From JAJDTQ01 sp963422385 (GTDB lineage: Bacteria; Desulfobacterota; Binatia; UBA9968; JAJDTQ01), in NCBI GenBank assembly GCA_963422385.1, contig OY729432.1, forward strand, positions 1,426,001-1,490,000: a DNA stretch of 64,000 nt, given 5' to 3'. Made by a program: the position numbers and the translations under genes. Below the pieces are notes generated by a model. The model searched no databases and had not been told where the DNA came from. It saw only the letters and a program-made list of their open reading frames with translations. Numbering within the stretch: position 1 is the first letter of the stretch; the number at the start of each line of letters is the position of its first letter. Below are positions 8,786 to 17,790 of this stretch, piece after piece.

Positions 8786-9883
8786 ATGGCCAAGCCGGCG
8801 GAACAGGTAGATACCACGATGGACAATATTCCCTTCTTCTACAAATGGCAGAAGGGTGAAGGAGTGCCGATCGTCGACACGTTTTTCATCAAGGACCTCA
8901 AGGACGTGCCGCTCAAGTGGTGGGACCGCATGGGCGGTGACGGGACCATCATCAACATGGAGGGAGCGGGCGAGGCCACCGGCGCCTACATCGTCGAGAT
9001 TCCGGCGGGTAAGAGCCTGAACCCCATGCGCCACCTCTACGAGGAGCTGGTCCTGGTGGTGCAAGGCCGCGGGGCCACCACCATCTGGAACGACAAGGAA
9101 GCGAAGCAGACCTTCGAGTGGCAGGAGGGGAGCCTCATGTCGATCCCGTTGAACGTGTATTACCAGCATTTCAACGGCCAGGGCGACAAGCCGGCGCGGC
9201 TTTTCTCGGTCAACAACATGCCGATCGTCTTCAGCCTGTTCCACAACGAGGAGTTCATTTTCAACGCGCCCTACGACTTCGTCGACCGCTTCGACGGCCG
9301 GCCGGATTACTTCTCCAGCAAGGGCACGCAGCATCCCGGCCGTATCTGGGAGACCAACTTCATCGCCGACACCCGGAACTTCAACCTTCAGGAGTGGAAA
9401 GAGCGGGGCGCGGGCGGCAAGAACGTCTTCCTCGAGATGTGCGACGGCGTCATGGCGGCACACATCTCCGAGTTTCCCATAGGCACCTACAAGAAGGCCC
9501 ACCGTCACGGGCCGGGCTTCAACGTCATCATCATCAAGGGACAGGGATTCTCGCTGTTCTGGCGGGAGGGCGAGGAGCCCAAGCGCTACGACTGGCACGA
9601 CGGCAGCGTGTTCGTGCCGCCGGAGATGATGTTCCACCAGCACTTCAACACCGGCGCCACCGGCGCACGTTACCTGCCGTTGCGCTTCGGCGGCATCAAG
9701 CACAGCATGGGTGAGGGCTTCGGGGATATCTCCAAGGTCGACAAGGACGTGAAATCCGGCGGAAACCAGATCGAGTACTACGACCAGCCCGCGTACATCC
9801 GCAAGATGTTCGAGGAGGATCTCGCGAAAGTCGGGACCACGACGAACATGGATCCGAGCGTTTACGAAAAGCCTGCTGCTTAA
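8786..9883 (+). CDS. Bicupin-domain protein
   Basis: A 365-residue cytosolic protein with two cupin barrels. The first, around residues 45-130, holds MRHLYEELVLVVQGRG with His and Glu in metal-ligand positions, then GSLMSIPLNVYYQHFN. The second, around residues 215-320, holds KAHRHGPGFNVIIIKGQG and GSVFVPPEMMFHQHFN. Such bicupins include dioxygenases and isomerases of ring-cleavage or sugar metabolism; the reaction here is unknown. ATG 8786 is chosen because GGAGGAG lies just upstream, although the frame continues to 8756. The leader contains a small inverted repeat (TCTTG at 8754-8758 with CAAGA at 8766-8770). A strong terminator follows, so it is probably transcribed alone. Confidence 0.85.
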   Translation: MAKPAEQVDTTMDNIPFFYKWQKGEGVPIVDTFFIKDLKDVPLKWWDRMGGDGTIINMEGAGEATGAYIVEIPAGKSLNPMRHLYEELVLVVQGRGATTIWNDKEAKQTFEWQEGSLMSIPLNVYYQHFNGQGDKPARLFSVNNMPIVFSLFHNEEFIFNAPYDFVDRFDGRPDYFSSKGTQHPGRIWETNFIADTRNFNLQEWKERGAGGKNVFLEMCDGVMAAHISEFPIGTYKKAHRHGPGFNVIIIKGQGFSLFWREGEEPKRYDWHDGSVFVPPEMMFHQHFNTGATGARYLPLRFGGIKHSMGEGFGDISKVDKDVKSGGNQIEYYDQPAYIRKMFEEDLAKVGTTTNMDPSVYEKPAA

Positions 9884-9903
9884 GGACAAAGTCCGACGGC
9901 GGA

Positions 9904-9937
9904 GGGAGGAAGCGCAAGGGGCTTCCTCCCTTTTTTT
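9904..9937 (+). terminator. Rho-independent terminator after the bicupin gene
   Basis: A 10-bp perfect stem (GGGAGGAAGC 9904-9913 with GCTTCCTCCC 9921-9930), a 7-base loop and seven T at 9931-9937. Confidence 0.92.
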
Positions 9938-9985
9938 GTCCCGGTAGGAGAAATGTGCCGGCGCCCGAGCCGGACCGATGCCACG

Positions 9986-10588
9986 ATGGCTGCAATCATC
10001 CTGACCATACTGTCTTATCTACTGGGATCGATTCCCGCCGGCTTTCTGGTGGGATCTTCCGCGGGGGTGGACGTGCGCAGCGCCGGCAGCGGCAATATCG
10101 GCGCCACCAACGTGGCGAGGGCGCTGGGCTGGAAGAAGGGCCTCGTCACCCTGTTCGCCGACGTCGCCAAGGGCTTCCTGCCGGTCCTTGCGGCCCACCT
10201 GATGGACCTCGGGGACGCCGCCGCGGCATCGGCCGGTCTCGCCGCTTTCGCGGGCCATCTCTATCCCGTGTTTCTGCGTTTCAAGGGCGGTAAGGGCGTA
10301 GCCACCGCCGCCGGCGTTTATCTGGCCGCCATGCCATGGGGACTCCTGGCGGTGCTGGGGGTGTTCGTCCTGGTGATGCTGGCAGGCCGGCGGGTGTCAC
10401 TGGCTTCCATGTTGGCGGGAGTGCTGGCTCCCGTCGTCGCGTGGGCACTCTCCTATCCCCAGGAAGTGGCATGGATGAGTCTGATCATCGGCATCCTGGT
10501 GGTGCTCCGCCACTGGGAGAACATCCGTCGCCTGTTGGTCGGGGAAGAGCCCCGGTTCGAGCTGCACCGGCGCGGTTCCGGTGGATAA
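9986..10588 (+). CDS. plsY: Glycerol-3-phosphate acyltransferase PlsY
   Basis: Inner-membrane enzyme that transfers the acyl group of acyl phosphate to glycerol-3-phosphate, the first step of phospholipid synthesis together with PlsX. The 200-residue product has about five membrane helices. It shows the three PlsY loop motifs: GSIPAGF then SAGSGNIGATNVARALG, GHLYPVFLRFKGGKGVATAAG, and the C-terminal RHWENIRRLLVGEE. ATG 9986 gives the standard family N-terminus just before YLLGSIPAG. ATG 9953 is in frame with TAGGAG only two bases before it, so an 11-residue longer product is possible. Housekeeping gene standing alone between a terminator and an ABC operon promoter. Confidence 0.95.
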   Translation: MAAIILTILSYLLGSIPAGFLVGSSAGVDVRSAGSGNIGATNVARALGWKKGLVTLFADVAKGFLPVLAAHLMDLGDAAAASAGLAAFAGHLYPVFLRFKGGKGVATAAGVYLAAMPWGLLAVLGVFVLVMLAGRRVSLASMLAGVLAPVVAWALSYPQEVAWMSLIIGILVVLRHWENIRRLLVGEEPRFELHRRGSGG

Positions 10589-10693
10589 ACCGGCCTCTGC
10601 TGCCATCGCCGGCGCTCACCGAACTGCTTCGCGAGGACCCCGGGCGCGCCTCCGGCGGCCTGTTCCGGCAGGCGGGTCCGGATCCGATGCCGA

Positions 10694-10722
10694 TTGACAA
10701 TCCAGCGCCAGCCACGTATGGA
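10694..10722 (+). promoter_or_regulatory. Sigma-70-like promoter for the ABC importer operon
   Basis: TTGACA at 10694-10699, a 17-base spacer and TATGGA at 10717-10722. The substrate-binding protein gene starts 66 bases further on with a good ribosome site. Confidence 0.65.
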
Positions 10723-10788
10723 CCCCCCATAGTCGTTTCACGCAGTCGGGACGGGGAAGACCAAACCAACAACAGGGAGGCATTCGTC

Positions 10789-11823
10789 ATGAGGTCATTG
10801 CTACGCGCGGTTGCACTGGGGTTGGGGTTCATGTTGGTGGCGACGGTAGCGCTCGCCGACTACGAAAGCGATCTTTACGCGAAGGCGAAAAAGGAAGGCG
10901 AGCTGGTCTGGTATACGACGCTGATCGTCAAGCAGGCGGTTCGGCCCATCGTCGCGGCGTTCCAGAAGAGGTATCCGGGCATCAAGGTGCGCTACTCGCG
11001 GGCCAACTCATCCGACACGGCCATCAAGATCCTGAGCGAAGGCAAGGCCAACCGCATTCTGGGCGACGTGTTCGACGGGACTTCCAACGCGGAAGCGCTC
11101 AAGGACGCCAATCTGGTCGAGAAGTGGACGCCGAAGAATTCGTCCATGTATCCGTCCGAGTTCCTGGATCCGGATGGGTTCTGGTCGGCGACGCACCTCT
11201 ACTACCTGACGCCGGGCTACAATACCAGCCTGGTCTCCAAGGCGGACGCGCCCAAGACCTTCGAGGATCTTCTCGATCCCAGGTGGAAGGGCAAGATGGC
11301 CTGGAGCCCGAGGTCCACCACTTCCGGCGCGGCCGGTTTCATCGGCAACGTCCTGATCACCATGGGTGAAGAGAAGGGCATGGCCTACCTGAAAAAGCTG
11401 GCCAAGCAGGAGATCATCCCGGTCAGCGCCAGCGCCCGCAAGGTGCTCGACCAGGCAATCGCCGGCGAATATCCCATCGCGCTCCAGATCTTCAACCACC
11501 ACACGGTGATCAGCGGCAGGAAAGGCGCGCCGGTGGACTGGATCAAGATGGAACCGGTTACCGCCAACATCGCGGCCATCGGCGTCATCAAGGGTGCGCC
11601 CCACCCCAACGCTGGCAAGCTCCTGATCGAGTTCATGCTGTCGCTGGATGGCCAGAAGGTGCTGCAACAGGCCAACTACCTGCCGGCTCACGCCGATGTC
11701 CCGGCCCTGATGCCCACCCTCAAGCCCAGGGAAGGCAACTACAAGGTCAACGTCATGCCGCTCAAGATGGTGCATCGCGAGCTCAAGAAGTGGAAAAAGG
11801 TCCACTCTGACCTGTTCCGCTAG
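10789..11823 (+). CDS. ABC transporter extracellular substrate-binding protein (Fe3+/polyamine type)
   Basis: A 344-residue secreted binding protein of the bacterial extracellular binding protein family 1/6 type. A signal peptide is clear: MRSLLRAVALGLGF with a hydrophobic core and AxA-like site before DYESDLYAKAKKEGELVWYTT, the usual mature N-terminus of FbpA-like proteins. Further family features are AFQKRYPGIKVRYSRANSS, DPRWKGKMAW and APHPNAGKLLIEFMLS. ATG 10789 has AGGGAGG 8 bases upstream; the longer open frame starting far upstream is not credible. The permease and ATPase follow. Iron(III), polyamine, thiamine or an organic anion are all possible substrates. The embedded acyl-CoA synthetase gene favours an organic one. 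Confidence 0.9.
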   Translation: MRSLLRAVALGLGFMLVATVALADYESDLYAKAKKEGELVWYTTLIVKQAVRPIVAAFQKRYPGIKVRYSRANSSDTAIKILSEGKANRILGDVFDGTSNAEALKDANLVEKWTPKNSSMYPSEFLDPDGFWSATHLYYLTPGYNTSLVSKADAPKTFEDLLDPRWKGKMAWSPRSTTSGAAGFIGNVLITMGEEKGMAYLKKLAKQEIIPVSASARKVLDQAIAGEYPIALQIFNHHTVISGRKGAPVDWIKMEPVTANIAAIGVIKGAPHPNAGKLLIEFMLSLDGQKVLQQANYLPAHADVPALMPTLKPREGNYKVNVMPLKMVHRELKKWKKVHSDLFR

Positions 11824-11959
11824 GGGGAGCGGGGCGCCGCAGCGAGGCTGCTGACGGCGTCTCTCCTCTCCATCCTTCTCCGAAGATCCCGTACCTCTCC
11901 GGTACCCGGTGGCCTGTCACGGGCCGCCTGCACGTGCCGCCGAGGGGGAGGTCGGCCAG

Positions 11960-13669
11960 ATGCCAGGGTGGTTCTCTCGACAGACCGAATACGCTATTCC
12001 GGGCGTGCTGCTGGCGATCATCATCGCCCTGCTCGTGTTGCCGCCGATCTGGTTTCTGGTCCAGGGCAGCCTGTATACGACCAACGCCGATTTCAGCCGG
12101 GGCGAGTTGACGCTCCAGTACTATCACCGGCTGATCCAGGAGCCCGCGCTCTTCACCAGCAGTCTGAACTCGACGGTCTTCGCCGTCGGCAGCTCGGTGG
12201 TGGCGCTTCTGTTCGGCGCCATGCTGGCCTGGGTGGTCGAGCGCACCAACGCCGCTTTCAAGGCGCTGGCCTACCTCACGACGATCATTTCCCTGGGAAC
12301 GCCGTTCATCCTCTATGTGAGCGCGTGGCTCTTCCTGCTCGGCAAGGCGGGGCCGATCAACGACCTCTACCGCTTCATCACCGGCAGCGAAGGTGTATTG
12401 ATCAACGTCTACTCCATGAGCGGCATGATCCTGGTCGAGGGGTTTCTCTGGTCGCCGCTGGTCTTCCTGCTGCTCTCGGCCACCTTCCGCACCAGCAACC
12501 CGGAATACGAAGAGGCTGCGCGCATCTGCGGCGCCAGCGTGTGGGGCACGATACGGCGCATCACCCTCAAGCTGGCGTTGCCCTCGGTGCTGGCGCTGGC
12601 TCTGCTGGTCTTCATCCGCGCCATCGAGGCGTTCGAGGTGCCTGCGCTGGTGGGGCTTCCGGGAAAGATCAATGTGCTGACCACCGACATCTATCTCGAC
12701 CTGTCGGACGTGGTGCCCCCGGACTTCGGGCACGCCAGCTCGTTTTCGGTCTTCCTGCTGGTGATAGTGGGCATACTGCTGGCCTTCTACAACCGGCTGT
12801 CGAAAAGCGCCGACCGCTATCACACGGTGACCGGCAAGGGGTATCGTGCCCGCATGTTCGACCTCGGCCGGGGCCGGCATATCGCCACCGCCGTCGTCCT
12901 GATCAATTTTTTCGTGATCCTGGTGTTGCCGCTGCTGGCGCTGCTCTGGGCGTCGTTCCTGCCGTTCTTTCAGCCGGTCCGGCTGAAAGGATTCTCCCTC
13001 TTTACGCTTGAGAACTACCGGGCGGTGCTGAACGCGGACTACTATCTGGGTTTGCTCTGGAACACCCTGTTCGTCGCCGCCGTCTCGGCTACGGCCGCCA
13101 TGGCCATTACTCTCGTGGCCGGGTGGTTCGCGGCGCGCCGCAAGACCGGCGCATGGGTTCTCGACCAGCTCGCCACCATGCCGCTGATCTTCCCCGGAAT
13201 CGTCTTGGGGGTGGCGGTGATGCAGATCTACCTCCAGGTGCCCATCCCCATCTACGGCACGGTATGGATCCTGGTCATCGCCTTCGTGATCCGCTATCTG
13301 CCCTACGGCATGCGCTATTCCTACGCGGGCATGCTGCAGATCCATCATGAGCTGGAAGAAGCCGCCGGGGTTTGCGGCGCCAGCCCCATGACCACCCTGC
13401 GCCGCATTATCGCGCCGCTGCTGGCGCCGGCGGTGCTGTCCGGCTGGCTGTTCATCTTTCTTCTGGCGGCACGCGTGCTGTCGCTGCCGATCCTGCTGTC
13501 GGGGCCGGACGCCCAGATGGTCGCGGTGGAAATGTTCGATCTTTGGACCAACGGGCAGGGTACCGAGCTGGCTGCCCTGGGACTGGTCTGGACCGTCGTC
13601 ATGACCGTGATCGCGAGTCTGTTCTACTACACGGCGCGCCAGACCGGCGCCACTGCCTACGGCAACTGA
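11960..13669 (+). CDS. ABC transporter permease, two fused permease domains
   Basis: Inner-membrane subunit of 569 residues with two consecutive binding-protein-dependent permease domains. Each carries a cytoplasmic EAA loop that docks the ATPase: EEAARICGASVWGTIRRIT near residue 195 and EEAAGVCGASPMTTLRRII near residue 470. About twelve membrane helices are visible. This FbpB-like fused form is typical of iron(III) and related importers. ATG 11960 follows a GGGGGAGG stretch; the frame extends to 11909, but the extra residues are polar and unlike the family. It follows the binding-protein gene by 136 bases with no terminator, so one operon is likely. Confidence 0.92.
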   Translation: MPGWFSRQTEYAIPGVLLAIIIALLVLPPIWFLVQGSLYTTNADFSRGELTLQYYHRLIQEPALFTSSLNSTVFAVGSSVVALLFGAMLAWVVERTNAAFKALAYLTTIISLGTPFILYVSAWLFLLGKAGPINDLYRFITGSEGVLINVYSMSGMILVEGFLWSPLVFLLLSATFRTSNPEYEEAARICGASVWGTIRRITLKLALPSVLALALLVFIRAIEAFEVPALVGLPGKINVLTTDIYLDLSDVVPPDFGHASSFSVFLLVIVGILLAFYNRLSKSADRYHTVTGKGYRARMFDLGRGRHIATAVVLINFFVILVLPLLALLWASFLPFFQPVRLKGFSLFTLENYRAVLNADYYLGLLWNTLFVAAVSATAAMAITLVAGWFAARRKTGAWVLDQLATMPLIFPGIVLGVAVMQIYLQVPIPIYGTVWILVIAFVIRYLPYGMRYSYAGMLQIHHELEEAAGVCGASPMTTLRRIIAPLLAPAVLSGWLFIFLLAARVLSLPILLSGPDAQMVAVEMFDLWTNGQGTELAALGLVWTVVMTVIASLFYYTARQTGATAYGN

Positions 13670-13682
13670 TCCATCGACGCAC

Positions 13683-15923
13683 ATGAGTTCGGGAAATTCC
13701 CCATCATCACGACCTGCACTGAACCCGCGCCCCGACGTGGAAGCGCTGCTCGACCCGCACAACGTGGTCATCGTCGGCGCCACCGACAAGCCGGGGAACT
13801 GGGCTCAGCGCTGCTGGCGCAATCTCGGCCGTTACGGTTATGGCGGCCCGGTTTATCCGCTCAACCCGAGGCGCGAGGAGGTCTGGGGCACGCGGTGCTA
13901 TACGAGCTACTTCGAGCTGCCCGAGCCGCCCGACCATCTGGCGGTGTTCGTGCCGGCGCCTTTCGTGGAGGCGACCCTGCGCGAGGGGGCGGCCGCGGGG
14001 GCGCGTAGCGCTACGGTGGTGTCGGCCGGTTTCGACGAAGCGCCCGATCCCGTTGCCATCGAGCGCGGCAGGCAACTCTCCGCCGCCATCGCGGAGTTGG
14101 GAATCGCCGTTTCCGGGCCCAACTGCCTCGGCAACTTCAACGGCCGCGCCAAATTCGTCACCATGACCGACAACCGGCCGCAACCCACGGAACCCGGCCC
14201 CATCGCCATCGTCGGGCAGTCCGGCGGGCTGGTGATGGCGCTCAAGCGCACGCTTGAAGAGCGCGGCATGGACGTGGGCTATATCGTCACCAGCGGCAAC
14301 GAGGCCGGTCTCAAGACCGCCGACTACATCGAGTATTTCGCGGCCGATCCGCAAACCCGGGTCATCGTTTCCTATCTGGAAGCCGTACGCGAGCCGGACC
14401 GGTTTCTGGCCGCCTGCGCCGCCGCGAAGGAGGCCGCAAAGCCGGTGATCGTGGTCAAGCTCGGGACGTCGGACAACGGCCGGGCGGCCGCCCTGGCCCA
14501 TACGGGTGGGCTGGCGGGAGCCATCGCGGCCTTCGACGCCATCGCCGGCGACGCCGGCGCCGTTCGTGTCGCCACCCTCGATGACGTGGTCGAGATGGCG
14601 GAGTATTTCCTCCACGCCCGGCTGCCCAAGGGTGACGGCTTGGGGGCCATGACTTTCTCCGGCGGTCTGCGTGGCGTGCTGCTCGACCAGGCGGCGGCCC
14701 ATGGTCTGTCCTTTCCGCCGCTTGCCGCCAAAACCCGCAAGCGCCTGGGGAAGCTGCTCGGCGTCGGCACCGTCATCGGAAATCCCCTGGATTCCGGCTT
14801 TGCCGCCCTGACCAGCCGCGAGACCTACATCCGTTGCGTCGAGGCCATGCTGGACGACCCCGCGGTCGACGCGCTGCTGCTGCAGGAGGAGTTGCTGCGG
14901 AACTCCGAGGGCGGGGACAAGGAAGCCAACATGCGGGCGGTCAATGAGTTGGCGGCCCGGGCGAAGAAACCCATCGCCTTCGTCACCATGATCTCGCATG
15001 GCCTGAACGACTACGCCCGCAACCTGCGAAACGGCCTGCGAAACGTCGCGTTCCTGCAGGAAGCGGACAAGTCGTTACGCACGGTCCGCTCCGTCATCTC
15101 CTACGCGATGCGGTCGTCGGGGAAGGCGGCCGCGAAGCGGCCCGACGGGCCGGCCGTGCCGGCAGCCGTCCGGAGAGTTCTGGAGAAGACCGACGGCCGC
15201 GCGGGCCCGACGCCGCTGTCGGAACCCGATTCCAAGGTGCTGCTCCGGGCCTACGGCCTTCGGACCCCCAGGGAGCGGCTGGCCGGAAGCCCAGCGGAGG
15301 CGGCGCGGGTCGCCCGCGCTATCGGATTTCCGGTGGTGATGAAGGCCGCGGGAGCCGACCTGACCCACAAATCCGACGCGGGCGGCGTGCTGCTGAACAA
15401 CGGAACCGTGAGTGCCGTCCGCCAAGGCTATGGCACGATCCTGCGCAGCGTCGCGCGCAAGGCCAAGGGAGTCGCCATCGACGGCGTGCTGGTGGCCGAG
15501 CAGGTGGCCGGAGATCTGGAACTGGTTATCGGCGCCTCACGCGATCCGGAGATGGGAACGGTGGTGATGTTCGGATCGGGTGGGGTGGCCCTGGATCTCC
15601 ATCGCGACGTCGCCTTCGCCGCCCCCACCCTCGATGAGGCTGGCGTCGCCGCCTTGGTCGCACGCACCAGGGCCGCGCGGCTGATCGACGGGTACCGGGG
15701 AGCGCCGGCCTTGGACCGAAAGGCGCTGGTCAAGGCGTTGATGGCGGTGTCGCGGCTCGCCTGCGACCTCGGTGACCGGCTTGAATCCATCGACGTCAAT
15801 CCCTTTGTCCTGCGCCGGAGGGGCGGCATCGCCCTCGACGCCCTGGTCGTGCTTGCCGGTACGGGTCTTGACGGTACAGGCGGTAGACAGAAAGCCATGT
15901 CATGCTTGAGATCGAGCGGCTGA
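13683..15923 (+). CDS. ADP-forming acyl-CoA synthetase (CoA-binding, succinyl-CoA ligase-like and ATP-grasp domains)
   Basis: A 746-residue cytosolic ligase that would make acyl-CoA from a carboxylic acid, CoA and ATP with release of ADP and phosphate. Domain order is visible: CoA-binding Rossmann domain (NVVIVGATDKPGNWAQR near residue 30), succinyl-CoA ligase-like part with GPNCLG and VGQSGGLVMALKR, and a flavodoxin-like middle with KPVIVVKLG. The ATP-grasp part follows (FPVVMKAAGADLTHKSDAGG, then VMFGSGGVALDL and SIDVNPFVL). It lies 13 bases after the permease gene and overlaps the ATPase gene by 22 bases, so it is part of the ABC operon. This suggests activation of the imported acid to its CoA ester. 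Substrate unknown. Confidence 0.88.
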   Translation: MSSGNSPSSRPALNPRPDVEALLDPHNVVIVGATDKPGNWAQRCWRNLGRYGYGGPVYPLNPRREEVWGTRCYTSYFELPEPPDHLAVFVPAPFVEATLREGAAAGARSATVVSAGFDEAPDPVAIERGRQLSAAIAELGIAVSGPNCLGNFNGRAKFVTMTDNRPQPTEPGPIAIVGQSGGLVMALKRTLEERGMDVGYIVTSGNEAGLKTADYIEYFAADPQTRVIVSYLEAVREPDRFLAACAAAKEAAKPVIVVKLGTSDNGRAAALAHTGGLAGAIAAFDAIAGDAGAVRVATLDDVVEMAEYFLHARLPKGDGLGAMTFSGGLRGVLLDQAAAHGLSFPPLAAKTRKRLGKLLGVGTVIGNPLDSGFAALTSRETYIRCVEAMLDDPAVDALLLQEELLRNSEGGDKEANMRAVNELAARAKKPIAFVTMISHGLNDYARNLRNGLRNVAFLQEADKSLRTVRSVISYAMRSSGKAAAKRPDGPAVPAAVRRVLEKTDGRAGPTPLSEPDSKVLLRAYGLRTPRERLAGSPAEAARVARAIGFPVVMKAAGADLTHKSDAGGVLLNNGTVSAVRQGYGTILRSVARKAKGVAIDGVLVAEQVAGDLELVIGASRDPEMGTVVMFGSGGVALDLHRDVAFAAPTLDEAGVAALVARTRAARLIDGYRGAPALDRKALVKALMAVSRLACDLGDRLESIDVNPFVLRRRGGIALDALVVLAGTGLDGTGGRQKAMSCLRSSG

Positions 15924-17014
15924 CCAAGATTTTCGCCAACACCACGGACGCCATCGCGGGTGGTATCCGCAACGCCTCCTTCTCGCTGGAGGACGGTACG
16001 TTCTTCACGCTGTTGGGGCCTTCGGGGTGCGGCAAGACCACCACGTTGCGGTGTCTGGCCGGGCTGGAGACCCCGGATGAAGGCCGGGTGGCGGTGGAGG
16101 GCGACGTACTGTTCGATTCCGCCACCGGCGCCAACGTGCCCATGAACCGGCGAGAGGTCGGCATGGTGTTCCAATCCTATGCCATATGGCCTCACATGAC
16201 CGTGGCCGAGAACGTGGCCTTCCCGCTGACGGTCTCGAAGGCTCGCCGGTATTCGCGGAGCGAGATCGAGCAAATGGTGGATGAGGCGCTGCGGACCGTT
16301 GATCTGGCCGGCTTTCAGTCCCGCCCGGCCACTCGCCTTTCAGGCGGCCAGCAGCAGCGCGTCGCCCTGGCCCGCTCCATCGTCAAGACCCCGCGTCTGC
16401 TGCTCCTGGACGAGCCTTTGTCCAACCTCGACGCCCAGTTGCGCGAGGAGATGCGGGTCGAGCTCAAGCGCCTGCAGCGCCAGATCGGCATCACCACCGT
16501 CTACGTCACCCACGATCAGGCCGAGGCCCTGACCCTGTCCGACCGGATCGCGGTCATCGACCAGGCCAACGTCATCCAGATGGGCACGCCGCGGGAGATA
16601 TATTTCCGCCCCGCCAACGACTTCGTGGCCAGGTTCGTCGGCAGCACCAACCTGCTGGACGGCAAGGTCGTCCGCACCGAGGGAGACACCGCGGAAGTGG
16701 AGGTCGCCGAAGGCCGCAGGCTGGTCTGCCGGAAGAACGGGGCGATGCGGGAGGGAGATGATGTGGCCGTCTCCATCCGGCCCGAAACCGTCCGGCTGTC
16801 AGCGGCTGAGGCGGAGCGGAGAGAGGGTGGCAACAGGCTGTCGGGCACGGTCCGCAACGTGGCCTTTCTGGGCGACGCTTGCCGCGTGGATGTCCAGGTT
16901 GGCGAGAGGCTCCTTCAGGTCAAGGGCGCGGCGGATTTCGCGGTTTCCGACAACGTGGAAGTCGATCTGGTTTTCGACGCGAACAATACGTTGGCGGTGC
17001 CGAAGGCGGGGTAG
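15902..17014 (+). CDS. ABC transporter ATP-binding protein (FbpC/PotA type)
   Basis: Energy subunit, 370 residues. The nucleotide-binding domain has Walker A GPSGCGKTT at about residues 39-47, the Q-loop in MVFQSYAIWPHMTV, the signature LSGGQQQRVALARS near residue 145, Walker B LLLLDEPLSNLDAQ and the switch His in YVTHDQAEA. The C-terminal part, from about residue 240, is a TOBE-like regulatory domain (SIRPETVRLS, then GTVRNVAFLGD). The start overlaps the acyl-CoA synthetase gene by 22 bases, which suggests translational coupling. It completes the importer begun with the binding protein at 10789 and the permease at 11960. Confidence 0.94.
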   Translation: MLEIERLTKIFANTTDAIAGGIRNASFSLEDGTFFTLLGPSGCGKTTTLRCLAGLETPDEGRVAVEGDVLFDSATGANVPMNRREVGMVFQSYAIWPHMTVAENVAFPLTVSKARRYSRSEIEQMVDEALRTVDLAGFQSRPATRLSGGQQQRVALARSIVKTPRLLLLDEPLSNLDAQLREEMRVELKRLQRQIGITTVYVTHDQAEALTLSDRIAVIDQANVIQMGTPREIYFRPANDFVARFVGSTNLLDGKVVRTEGDTAEVEVAEGRRLVCRKNGAMREGDDVAVSIRPETVRLSAAEAERREGGNRLSGTVRNVAFLGDACRVDVQVGERLLQVKGAADFAVSDNVEVDLVFDANNTLAVPKAG

Positions 17015-17081
17015 ACCAATCGTAAGGATTGAAGTTCGTCCGTATTGCCCCGACGTCTGAAACAGCCGCAACTCGCTCGAA

Positions 17082-17132
17082 CCGTCATCCCGGACGCCCA
17101 CAGCGTCATCATGGACTTGATCCGGGATCCAG
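17082..17132. repeat. CGTCATCCCGG-type palindromic repeat, copy 2
   Basis: CCGTCATCCCGGA at the left and TCCGGGATCCAG at the right form an imperfect hairpin. It lies in the 207-base space between the ABC ATPase and the convergent RES gene, where I see no gene. Confidence 0.55.
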
Positions 17133-17221
17133 CAGTCTCCTTACCACACTTGCCGTGTCTCAAATGAGAGGTCCTATAGTTGGCAAACGAAAGGATTTCC
17201 CCAATGCCAACGCAACTTGGT

Positions 17222-17785
17222 TCAACTGAAATCGACAACCCCGTGGTTCCGAACGATATCCTTCACGCCCCGCGTCTCCTGTTCGCAGAAGACAATCAGG
17301 TTGTTTGACGCCGGGACGCGAGCACTCGGGACCATCAGTCCGTCGTCGCCCAGGAACGCGCAGGCCTCAGCGACCTCCTGGGAACGGGGATACTCCTTCT
17401 CCCGCTCGAGATAGCTCGATTGGCCGTAGTGCGCCGTGTCCATGGAAGACAGCGCTTCAAGGTCTGGAAAGCGCATTACCGCCTGCAGAGATACCGGCAG
17501 TTCAAATAACTCATAGCGGACCCTGGAAGGCGGAATGGGTTGGCCCTGATAGAGATGAAACCGTCGCTCGGCGATGGCGGCCTCCCGCGTTTCCGAGGTG
17601 TACAGCACGTCCACCGTGCCGTCGTCCCAACGGCCGCCGGACCGCCAACAGGCAAGCGGGTCGCGGCCCTCTCGGACCGACTGCCACACCGTTCCCGAAT
17701 AGGGAGCCTGCTCCACGGCTTCCAGCGCGTCGGGCAACCGCGAATCGCGTATGCGGCGACGGGTCCGAGATTTGTTCCTTCGCAC
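17222..17785 (-). CDS. RES-domain toxin of a RES/Xre toxin-antitoxin pair
   Basis: RES toxins are NAD-degrading or ADP-ribosyl-transfer enzymes with an ART-like fold; they halt growth by depleting NAD unless bound by the antitoxin. The 187-residue product has the family block R-x-G-x-R-x-N/D: GGRWDDGTVDVLYTSETREA with Arg, Tyr and a following Glu (AIAERRFHL) in the places expected for the R-Y-E active-site set. It ends with ARVPASNNLIVFCEQ, where RES proteins carry the conserved Ser/Asn region. It starts with GTG five bases after the antitoxin gene's stop codon, the usual antitoxin-first order. No clear ribosome site precedes it, which suggests coupling. Confidence 0.85.
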   Translation of the reverse strand: MRRNKSRTRRRIRDSRLPDALEAVEQAPYSGTVWQSVREGRDPLACWRSGGRWDDGTVDVLYTSETREAAIAERRFHLYQGQPIPPSRVRYELFELPVSLQAVMRFPDLEALSSMDTAHYGQSSYLEREKEYPRSQEVAEACAFLGDDGLMVPSARVPASNNLIVFCEQETRGVKDIVRNHGVVDFS

Positions 17786-17790
17786 CGCGC

